A stretch of DNA of 8,615 bases, from the NCBI GenBank assembly GCA_021812745.1, contig JAKAMS010000093.1, positions 1 through 8,615 of the forward strand, written 5' to 3'. The stretch comes from Bacteroidota bacterium (lineage in GTDB: Bacteria > Bacteroidota > Ignavibacteria > Ignavibacteriales > Melioribacteraceae). A model generated the notes under the pieces. That model was not told where the DNA came from, made no database searches, and worked only from the letters and a program-made list of their open reading frames with translations. Within the stretch, counting starts at the first letter, position 1; every line of letters starts with the position of its first letter. The translations under genes and the position numbers were made by a program. Below are positions 1-5,154 of this stretch, one piece after another.

Positions 1-138
1 CCGTTTGACACCGAAAGTACTCACAATGTTAAATTGTTTTCCTATTTCCCGGTAAGTTGGGGGGTAGCCGTTATGATTGGCGTAAATCTGAATGAAATCA
101 AGAATTTCTTGCTGACGGTCAGTGAGTCCACTTTTCAT
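1..138 (-). CDS. lexA: LexA repressor, N-terminal part (cut by window edge)
   Basis: Only the first 46 codons lie in the window; the gene runs off the left end. They read as the winged-helix DNA-binding domain of LexA: MKSGLTDRQQEILDFI at the start, then GYPPTYREIGKQF, the helix-turn-helix signature of the family, then VSTFGVKR leading into the recognition helix. LexA represses SOS genes and cleaves itself when RecA is activated by DNA damage; the protease domain with its Ser-Lys dyad would lie outside the window. The start is well supported: AAAGGAG lies 7 nt upstream of the ATG, behind a near-consensus promoter. The gene is divergent from the 548-2490 cluster. The family call is strong. Whether the rest of the gene is intact cannot be seen. 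Confidence 0.93.
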   Translation of the reverse strand, partial: MKSGLTDRQQEILDFIQIYANHNGYPPTYREIGKQFNIVSTFGVKR

Positions 139-141
139 ATT

Positions 142-185
142 AGTGCTCCTTTGTTCACTTGCAATATAGTGAACGAATGAGCACT
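142..185. promoter_or_regulatory. Probable LexA operator: 44-bp nested inverted repeat
   Basis: Two nested pairs of 7-bp arms share one centre. The outer arms are AGTGCTC (142-148) and GAGCACT (179-185); the inner arms are GTTCACT (153-159) and AGTGAAC (168-174). Equal 4-bp gaps separate outer from inner arms, and 8 bp lie in the middle. The dyad covers the region from just inside the -35 box, through the -10 box, to the Shine-Dalgarno of lexA. LexA usually represses its own gene through such a site, so an autoregulatory operator is the natural reading. The exact motif is not one of the LexA boxes I know, and assignment to LexA is inference. Confidence 0.65.
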
Positions 186-192
186 GTGTCAA
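163..192 (-). promoter_or_regulatory. lexA promoter (sigma70 type)
   Basis: Read on the minus strand, a perfect TTGACA (192-187) is followed by an 18-bp spacer and TATATT (168-163). This predicts a start near 156 and a 5' leader of about 18 nt before the lexA ATG. The -10 box lies at the centre of the dyad at 142-185, so a bound repressor would cover the polymerase site. Confidence 0.8.
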
Positions 193-477
193 GAAAAAAA
201 TTTAAGTATAAATTTCCATTAAGAATGAGAATTCCAAAGAGATTGGAAAAATATCGTAAATGATTTGTTTATCAGTGGATACTGAATTAGTGAAGAAAAA
301 AGTTAAAATGAGAAAAGGTTAAGAAATTCAAATAAATTCGACATTTTTCCACCTTAAATGAGAAATAAAAAGTTCATTATTGAGGTCTTTATTGCTTAGT
401 AAAAGCTAGTTAATTGAAATTTACTAGTAGTGGAATAATTCTTATCAATTGTCGAAAGGTCCCTCTTGGGAGAAATT

Positions 478-508
478 TTGGAAAAGATAATTATGGATTG
501 TTTATAAT
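478..508 (+). promoter_or_regulatory. Candidate promoter of the DUF4747 cluster
   Basis: A perfect TATAAT (503-508) lies 40 bp upstream of the start codon. The best -35 is TTGGAA (478-483), 19 bp away, which is longer than ideal; TTTG at 477-480 could serve in the Bacteroidota style. The predicted start, near 515, coincides with the first base of the stem-loop at 515-537. Assigned by eye only. Confidence 0.35.
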
Positions 509-514
509 TAAATT

Positions 515-537
515 GATTATTTTTAGATAAAATAATC
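515..537 (+). promoter_or_regulatory. A/T-rich stem-loop before the DUF4747 gene
   Basis: GATTATTTT (515-523) and AAAATAATC (529-537) form a perfect 9-bp stem with a 5-nt loop. It ends one base before the Shine-Dalgarno AGGGG (538-542). It could be an operator dyad or a 5'-end hairpin that affects mRNA stability or ribosome access. Confidence 0.45.
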
Positions 538-547
538 AGGGGAAAAA

Positions 548-1441
548 ATGGCAAGGTTAAAAAATTTTTATTTAGGTGCTTTGAATATTACTATCCATCC
601 TCACAATCCAGAAAAGTATATTAGACTATTCCAAGATTTATTGATGTTAAAGCAAAAAATTAAAATCAGAGGAGACGAAGTTGCTAGAATCGGTTCGTGT
701 TGGGAAATTAATAAGAACAATCCTAAAGATGGTTTATATGGCGATATTTATAAATATGTCGAATTAGAACCAAATGATGATTGGTTCAACGTGCAAACAG
801 TTGAGGCTGCGACTGAAGAGGAGCTAAAAAAAATTAGTATACCAGAGAATTTAAAACCTCATTTTAATCGGTTTGCTTATGTGTTTTTCCCAGATAAACA
901 TCGACTAATTTTTTTAACTAACAATGAGAAAGGAAAAACATTCAACGTTAATACTGTTAGAAGGTTCTTTTCAAATCTTTTTGAATCTCCAGAAATTTTG
1001 GAAAAATATGGAGAAGTTAATGTCAGTACAGAGCAAATTAGGGAACAACTTGATTCTATATTAAAAACTTATAAGATTAATTCACTTTCTATTACATTGA
1101 CAAGACCAAATCCAGATGATAATGAGGACCTTGATGAAGAAGTATTGAGAAGACTTTTGGAAGATCAAAATGTTAACAAAGCAGAATTTAACTATAAAGC
1201 CGTCAAGGGATTGACAGTTAAACCAAATGAACAAACCCAAAAATATGCGAGGATTGCAAATTCAAATGGAAATGTTCTTGCTTTGGGACAGGATATAGAA
1301 GGTAAACCGGTTAAAATTTCGACTGAAGAACACCCTTTAACATCTTCATTCTCATTTGATTCAGATAAATCTGAATTAAGGCAATTATCACTCACTTATG
1401 CTCGACAGTTTCTAGATTCAATAATCAGAAAAAATATTTAA
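548..1441 (+). CDS. DUF4747 family protein, candidate RexA-like defence component
   Basis: A 297-residue soluble protein without signal peptide or membrane segment. The N-terminus (FYLGALNITIHPHNP, residues 7-21), the segment DGLYGDIYKYVELEPNDDWFN (61-81), the block SIPENLKPHFNRFAYVFFP (97-115) and TRPNPDDNEDLDEE (185-198) match my memory of the uncharacterised DUF4747 family. The length fits a full-length member. No catalytic motif is evident. The C-terminus, an 'anSNGnvlalGqd' strand region followed by a helix containing YARQFLDSII (284-293), resembles the layout of the RexA C-terminus of phage lambda as I recall it; this is a weak, unaligned comparison. AGGGG lies 5 nt before the ATG. The next gene, a four-helix membrane protein, begins one base after the stop, so the two are almost certainly co-translated. 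Function is unknown; phage defence is inference from architecture. Confidence 0.72.
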   Translation: MARLKNFYLGALNITIHPHNPEKYIRLFQDLLMLKQKIKIRGDEVARIGSCWEINKNNPKDGLYGDIYKYVELEPNDDWFNVQTVEAATEEELKKISIPENLKPHFNRFAYVFFPDKHRLIFLTNNEKGKTFNVNTVRRFFSNLFESPEILEKYGEVNVSTEQIREQLDSILKTYKINSLSITLTRPNPDDNEDLDEEVLRRLLEDQNVNKAEFNYKAVKGLTVKPNEQTQKYARIANSNGNVLALGQDIEGKPVKISTEEHPLTSSFSFDSDKSELRQLSLTYARQFLDSIIRKNI

Positions 1442-1442
1442 A

Positions 1443-2018
1443 ATGAATGCTAAGGAAATACTTACAAAGTCATTTAAAATTTATGGTGGTTGTTCTGCAA
1501 TATTGAATTCGAAATATTTGAAAGTTGCTATAGTGATAACAATACTTTGTTGGCGACTTTGGACACAGCCTGGATATTGGGAGTTACCGATAAGTATAAT
1601 GCCAAATATTATTGGTTTTACTTTAGCCGGTTTTGCAATTTTACTTGCCTTTGGGGATACAAAATTTTTTTCGCTCATCTCTTTTAAAGAAAATGACGAA
1701 CACTCACCTTTTTTTAAATTTGCTACGACATTTATAATTTTTATCATAACTCAAACAACTGCTTTGCTTTATGCGATTATTATGAAAAGTTGGTTCGATA
1801 ATCCCATCATGATTTATAATATCGGGCTTACAACAGGTTCTATTCTCAGAGTAATTCAAATATTACTTCAGGGTTTCGGTTTTATTGTTTTTATTTATTC
1901 CATGTTTTTAGTTATAGCAGCTGCAGTTGAAGTCTTTAGAATTGTTAACTGGCTTGAAATCTATCATACTTCCCAACATAATAAAGAGAAAGATTCTAAA
2001 AAAAAGAGTAGCGTTTAA
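1443..2018 (+). CDS. Four-helix membrane protein coupled to the DUF4747 gene
   Basis: A 191-residue inner-membrane protein with about four hydrophobic helices: residues 25-40, 48-70, 91-113 and 138-165. Between helices 2 and 3 lies a short charged loop (GDTKFFSLISFKENDEHSP). Helix 2 carries the Gly/Pro-containing segment IMPNIIGFTLAGFAILLAFGD, a pattern I associate with small membrane proteins of accessory gene clusters. The tail (HNKEKDSKKKSSV) is Lys-rich and probably cytoplasmic. The start codon lies one base after the upstream stop with no good Shine-Dalgarno, pointing to translational coupling and a stoichiometric partnership. The helix-helix-loop-helix-helix plan and the partner gene recall RexB, the four-helix ion-channel protein of lambda RexAB. 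I see no clear sequence identity, so the function, possibly membrane depolarisation on infection, is a hypothesis. Confidence 0.7.
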   Translation: MNAKEILTKSFKIYGGCSAILNSKYLKVAIVITILCWRLWTQPGYWELPISIMPNIIGFTLAGFAILLAFGDTKFFSLISFKENDEHSPFFKFATTFIIFIITQTTALLYAIIMKSWFDNPIMIYNIGLTTGSILRVIQILLQGFGFIVFIYSMFLVIAAAVEVFRIVNWLEIYHTSQHNKEKDSKKKSSV

Positions 2019-2046
2019 TAAAAAACTCAAATGAATTGGAGAAGCA

Positions 2047-2490
2047 ATGGAGAATTATAAAAGTGTCAAAAACATAGCCTTATACGATTCTTTTATCCTC
2101 ATAAAAAATACTTATAATCATGAGAATGGACAAAAATGGAATTATGAACATCCATTCCATACAACTGATCTTGGAGTTTGGGAAATTGAGGGTTCTGATA
2201 TTTCTAATATATTATCCCATATGAATATAGAGCCCCTTTCTAGTATGAAAATGGAAAGAGAAAAATATCCCATCTTTAAAGGTTGCAGAGTCTTTGGTGA
2301 AGATTACGGAAAGGATTATAAGATTATTAATGTATCAGCAAAAATTGAAGCGCCATTTCTTTTATCGATTAAAATATTAATGCACTATAATAAAAAGAAA
2401 GAAATCCTTGATATTTCGTATTGTGGAAAATTTTCAATTGAATGGCAAAGTGAAAAAGTAGAGAAAAAAGTCAGTAAAAAGCTAAAGTGA
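2047..2490 (+). CDS. Hypothetical protein, third gene of the DUF4747 cluster
   Basis: I do not recognise this 147-residue protein. It has no signal peptide, no membrane segment and no known catalytic motif. It looks like a small mixed alpha/beta domain: alternating strand-like stretches (ALYDSFILIKNTY 11-23, LGVWEIEGSDI 42-52, YKIINVSAKI 91-100, FLLSIKILMHY 104-114, EILDISYCGKFSIEW 119-133) and a Lys-rich tail (KVEKKVSKKLK). Starts are well defined: TTGGAGAA precedes the ATG by a normal distance. It follows the membrane protein by 28 bp in the same direction with no terminator between, so it is probably in the same transcript. It might be a regulator, accessory sensor or immunity factor of the cluster, or an unrelated passenger. 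Confidence 0.6.
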   Translation: MENYKSVKNIALYDSFILIKNTYNHENGQKWNYEHPFHTTDLGVWEIEGSDISNILSHMNIEPLSSMKMEREKYPIFKGCRVFGEDYGKDYKIINVSAKIEAPFLLSIKILMHYNKKKEILDISYCGKFSIEWQSEKVEKKVSKKLK

Positions 2491-2511
2491 AAGATATTTT
2501 AGCCACGTCTC

Positions 2512-2536
2512 AAAAAGTCGGATTTAAAGTCCGACT
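2512..2536 (-). terminator. Intrinsic terminator of the ilvE-phosphatase unit
   Basis: On the minus strand AGTCGGA and TCCGACT form a 7-bp stem around a 7-nt loop (stem bases 2536-2530 and 2522-2516), followed by TTTT. It lies about 64 nt after the phosphatase stop. On the plus strand the same stem lacks a U-tract (it is followed by GGGG), so it may stop the converging three-gene transcript only weakly. Confidence 0.6.
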
Positions 2537-2599
2537 GGGGCATTTCGGTAAATTCTCAAACCAAATGGAAATAATTCTCATTCTTCGTGGCGCGTTATA

Positions 2600-3700
2600 C
2601 TATTTCCATGAAGCAGATGGGGAAATAAAATTTATCAGTTTCCTGCCGATGATATAATTATCTTGAATTCCACGAAACATTTCGGAACCGGGTCCGTAAC
2701 TAAAAATACCAACTAAATTTGCTGTGTGAAGTTTTGTAGCCCACACAACATCAAGTTCTTCGCTCTCTTTATTCTTTCCCGAGATTCCAAGACTTCCGGT
2801 ATCGTGATCAGCAAGGACAATTACTAATGTGTTCTTGTCTTTTTCAGCAAACTTCAATGCGGCTTCTACGGCAGAATTAAAATCTCTCAATTCACCAAAA
2901 AGATAATCTTTATCATTTTGATCTGCCGCCCAATCCATTTGAGAACCTTCAACCATCAGAAAGAATCCATTTTTATTTTTACTTAAATGCTCAATAGCTT
3001 TCTCTGTAAGAAATCCTAGCGAGTAATCTCTCTCTTTAGCGTGGGGAAGTGCTAAGCTGCCGAAGAGACCAAAAATTTTTTTTGACGGAAGTTTCTCTTT
3101 CAGCAAACCTGGATTAGAAATGTATTCATATCCGGCTGATTTCATAGAATCAATCAGATTTTTTTTATCATTCCGTTTTCCGCCTTGATCTTTTGGAAGG
3201 AAAAAATCTGTTCCGGCGCCAAGTAGAACGTCAACACCGCATTTTACAATCTGATCTGCAATTCCAAACTCTTCTTTTCTTGTTCCGTTATGAGAGATAA
3301 AAGCTGCGGGAGTAGCATTGGTAATGGAACTTGTTGCAATAATTCCCGTTGCAATTTTTTTCTTCTTTGCAATTTCAGTTATGGTTTCTAAAACTTTTCC
3401 ATTCTCATCAATGCTGATCATTCCGTTTTTTGTTCTATATCCGGTAGCGTAAGCAGTAGCTCCGGCGGCGGAGTCAGTAATCAACTTATCGGCAGAGCAG
3501 GTATTTACAAGACCAATTGAAAGAAATTTTTTGAATTGGTCATTCTGCATTGATATAGCAGAAACAGAAACCTGAGAAAGTCCCATACCATCGCCAATCA
3601 AGAGGATTATATTTTTAGGTTTGTTATTGTTCTTAGAATAAAAAACGGTTGCAGTCAATAACACTGCAACCGTTGCGTAGTAAAATATTTTCTTAATCAA
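2600..3700 (-). CDS. phoA: PhoA-like alkaline phosphatase, exported
   Basis: A metal-dependent phosphomonoesterase of the alkaline phosphatase superfamily. I prefer the TTG at 3700: GCGGAG lies 6 nt upstream and it begins a signal-like stretch, IKKIFYYATVAVLLTATVFYS. The frame stays open upstream to a TTG at 3736, which would overlap ilvE. With 366 residues it is short beside E. coli PhoA (471) and lacks large insertions. Landmarks: IGDGMG (metal Asp37), TDSAAGATAYATG (nucleophile Ser77), NATPAAFISH (Thr130), MVEGSQMDWAAD (Glu251, Asp256), LADHDTG (Asp298, His299) and KLHTAN (His325). Oddities: relative to E. coli, Asp153 is Asn, Lys328 is Trp, and the zinc ligand His331 is Asp260. The gene starts 14 bp after the ilvE stop, so it is probably in the same operon and ends at the terminator at 2512-2536. 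It likely releases phosphate in the periplasm. Confidence 0.88.
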   Translation of the reverse strand: MIKKIFYYATVAVLLTATVFYSKNNNKPKNIILLIGDGMGLSQVSVSAISMQNDQFKKFLSIGLVNTCSADKLITDSAAGATAYATGYRTKNGMISIDENGKVLETITEIAKKKKIATGIIATSSITNATPAAFISHNGTRKEEFGIADQIVKCGVDVLLGAGTDFFLPKDQGGKRNDKKNLIDSMKSAGYEYISNPGLLKEKLPSKKIFGLFGSLALPHAKERDYSLGFLTEKAIEHLSKNKNGFFLMVEGSQMDWAADQNDKDYLFGELRDFNSAVEAALKFAEKDKNTLVIVLADHDTGSLGISGKNKESEELDVVWATKLHTANLVGIFSYGPGSEMFRGIQDNYIIGRKLINFISPSASWK

Positions 3701-3714
3701 AAAAAACTCCGCAA

Positions 3715-4785
3715 TTAGTCTATGTAAGTCATCCAATTATGTTTGTCTTCAACTCTTCCGTACTGAATACCGGCTAGTTCTTCGTATAATTTTGTGCCTA
3801 GTTCGCCGGCTTCAGTTTCGCTGAATTGGAGAAGTTGATCATTAAACTTCAGTTTACTAACCGATGAAATTACAGCTGCGGTTCCAGTTCCAAACATTTC
3901 GATTAAGTCGCCTGTTTTGTAGGCATTAATAACTTCTTGCAGGCTAATCATTCGTTCTGTAGCGTTATAACCCCAATCTTTCAAAATCTGAAGTACGGAC
4001 ATTCTTGTAATACCCGGAAGAATGGAACCGGTTAACATAGGAGTAGTAACTTCATTTTTGAAACGAACAAAAATATTCATTGCACCAACTTCTTCAAGAT
4101 ACTTTTGTTCAATTGCATCAAGCCAAAGAACCTGAGAGTATCCTTCTTTTTTTGCTTCATGCTGACCCATCAGACTAGCCGCATAATTACCGGCTGTTTT
4201 TGCTTCACCAATTCCTTTACGAACTGCCCGTGCATATTTATCCGTTGCATAAATAGGTACAGGTTTAAAACCTTCCGGATAATATGGACCAACAGGACTG
4301 AGCATAATTATCAGTTTAAAATTTACGGCACTTCTAACACCAAGTAAAGGTTCTGAAGCGAACATAACCGGACGGATGTAGAGCGAATGTCCCGGTCGGG
4401 TTGGAATCCAATCCTTATCAATTCTAACTAACTCTAGCATAGCTTTGAGAAGAAAATCAGGATCAATTTCCGGAATACACATTCTTTTTGCAGAACGATT
4501 TAATCGTTCAACATTTTTTTCGGGACGGAAAAGAGCTACTCTGCCGCTATCTTGTTTGTAAGCTTTTAATCCTTCAAAAATTGATTGACCGTAATGAAAA
4601 ACCATAGCTGCTGGACTGAGATTAATATTTTCGAAATTTTTAATTGTAGGATTATACCAACCGCCTAATTCTTCATCATAGTCAACTTCAAAAATATGGT
4701 CAGTGTAAATTTTTCCGAAGACTAACTTTTCAGGTAAAATTACTTTCGTTTCTCTTTCAATAATATCAATATTTAGATCGTTCAT
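3715..4785 (-). CDS. ilvE: Branched-chain-amino-acid aminotransferase
   Basis: A PLP-dependent fold-type IV transaminase that interconverts Leu, Ile and Val with their 2-oxo acids using glutamate/2-oxoglutarate, in the cytoplasm. The roughly 356-residue length and motifs place it in the longer BCAT group: YGQSIFEGLKAY, RPEKNVERLNRSAKRM, SLYIRPVMFASEP, the PLP lysine in GEAKTAGNYAASLMG (Lys196 from the chosen start), EEVGAMNIFV, GSILPGITR and FGTGTAAVISSV. I chose the ATG at 4785, preceded by GGTGAG at 4 nt; the ATG at 4797 directly abuts an AAGGA and leaves no spacing. Upstream lie a promoter, a branched-chain-rich leader peptide and a terminator, so control by attenuation is likely. The phosphatase gene follows 14 bp downstream. 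The enzyme assignment is strong; biosynthetic against catabolic direction is not decided, but attenuation argues for biosynthesis. Confidence 0.95.
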   Translation of the reverse strand: MNDLNIDIIERETKVILPEKLVFGKIYTDHIFEVDYDEELGGWYNPTIKNFENINLSPAAMVFHYGQSIFEGLKAYKQDSGRVALFRPEKNVERLNRSAKRMCIPEIDPDFLLKAMLELVRIDKDWIPTRPGHSLYIRPVMFASEPLLGVRSAVNFKLIIMLSPVGPYYPEGFKPVPIYATDKYARAVRKGIGEAKTAGNYAASLMGQHEAKKEGYSQVLWLDAIEQKYLEEVGAMNIFVRFKNEVTTPMLTGSILPGITRMSVLQILKDWGYNATERMISLQEVINAYKTGDLIEMFGTGTAAVISSVSKLKFNDQLLQFSETEAGELGTKLYEELAGIQYGRVEDKHNWMTYID

Positions 4786-4832
4786 ATTACTCACCATTCC
4801 TTCTGTTTTTATTGAATGGAACTAATTAAAAT

Positions 4833-4861
4833 AAAAAACCCGGTCAAGATAAAACCGGGTT
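4833..4861 (-). terminator. Intrinsic terminator acting as ilvE attenuator
   Basis: On the minus strand AACCCGGT (4861-4854) and ACCGGGTT (4844-4837) form a perfect 8-bp stem with a 9-nt loop, followed by TTTTATTTT. It lies about 50 nt before the ilvE start. The only reading frame upstream of it on this strand that I can support is the leader peptide, because the next gene (5155) is divergent. A competing pairing is visible: CTGGGTAT (4900-4893), within the leader's Leu-Gly-Ile codons, can pair with ATAACCCGG (4863-4855) with one bulge and would sequester the 5' arm. Confidence 0.82.
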
Positions 4862-4933
4862 ATACTGAAAACCAGAAATTGTAATCACGAGAATACCCAG
4901 AATAATATCTTTAACAACAAAATTTCTTTGCAT
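4844..4933 (-). CDS. ilvE leader peptide (29 aa, rich in Ile, Leu, Val)
   Basis: A short ORF between the promoter at 4965-4992 and ilvE. It begins MQRNF, continues VVKDIILGILVITI (residues 6-19) and ends NPVLS before TGA at 4846-4844. Twelve of 29 residues are branched-chain amino acids, with clusters Val-Val, Ile-Ile-Leu and Ile-Leu-Val-Ile. An in-frame TAA immediately precedes the ATG, so the start is fixed. The context AAAAGAAAATAA-ATG resembles those of the genes at 5155 and 5978. The last codons and the stop overlap the terminator at 4833-4861. Such a peptide is the classic sensor of a ribosome-mediated attenuator, as in E. coli ilvGMEDA: slow decoding of Val/Ile/Leu codons would change the RNA fold and allow transcription into ilvE. 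The peptide itself probably has no function once made. Confidence 0.75.
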   Translation of the reverse strand: MQRNFVVKDIILGILVITISGFQYNPVLS

Positions 4934-4964
4934 TTATTTTCTTTTCAGTTATTTCTGTAGAAAA

Positions 4965-4992
4965 AATATATAAAATTACTGATAATTGCCAA
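4965..4992 (-). promoter_or_regulatory. Promoter of the ilvE leader
   Basis: On the minus strand TTGGCA (4992-4987), a 16-bp spacer and TATATT (4970-4965). The predicted start near 4958 gives a leader RNA that begins about 25 nt before the leader-peptide ATG, a typical spacing for an attenuator. Confidence 0.6.
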
Positions 4993-5109
4993 GACGAAGA
5001 ATTTGTATCCTGCTGTAAATTTACGTCAGAATTTCTCATTGTAAAAAAATATGCTTAAAGATCCTCAATAATTCTTCTTTTACGAATCTGCCAATATCCG
5101 ATTTCAAAA

Positions 5110-5139
5110 TTGAAACAACTTTCTTAGTTTACATATAGA
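5110..5139 (+). promoter_or_regulatory. Promoter of the permease gene
   Basis: TTGAAA (5110-5115), 18-bp spacer, TATAGA (5134-5139). The implied start near 5146 would leave only about 9 nt before the ATG at 5155, so the mRNA would be nearly leaderless or the real promoter lies elsewhere. Confidence 0.4.
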
Positions 5140-5154
5140 ATAAAAGAATAAATT

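Larger units (their letters stand above)
193..547. other. Non-coding AT-rich region between lexA and the DUF4747 cluster
   Basis: No open reading frame of convincing length or composition is present on either strand. What can be seen is a small perfect inverted repeat TTCCAA-AGAGA-TTGGAA (232-248), a short GC-rich hairpin TCCC-TCTT-GGGA near 460-471 in otherwise AT-rich DNA, a candidate promoter ending at 508, and an A/T stem-loop at 515-537. The region probably carries the control sequences of the downstream cluster. It contains no recognisable integrase site or IS end. Confidence 0.5.

Noticed and set aside
226..264. 12-codon ORF upstream of the DUF4747 gene, considered as a leader peptide
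   Set aside because: No terminator or alternative fold follows it and its codon content shows no bias.
1192..1747. Open frames antisense to or overlapping the DUF4747 and membrane-protein genes
   Set aside because: They lie inside well-supported genes, lack ribosome binding sites and give protein sequences without family features.
4105..4347. 80-codon plus-strand frame within ilvE
   Set aside because: Antisense shadow of a strongly conserved enzyme; Cys/Phe/Thr-rich low-quality composition.
4911..5039. 42-codon minus-strand ORF upstream of and overlapping the ilvE leader peptide
   Set aside because: No ribosome binding site, ordinary composition, and it contains the promoter predicted for the leader; most likely chance.
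4786..5154. T-box or riboswitch in the ilvE upstream region
   Set aside because: No T-box core sequence or riboswitch-like conserved motif is seen; the short branched-chain ORF plus terminator explains the region better.
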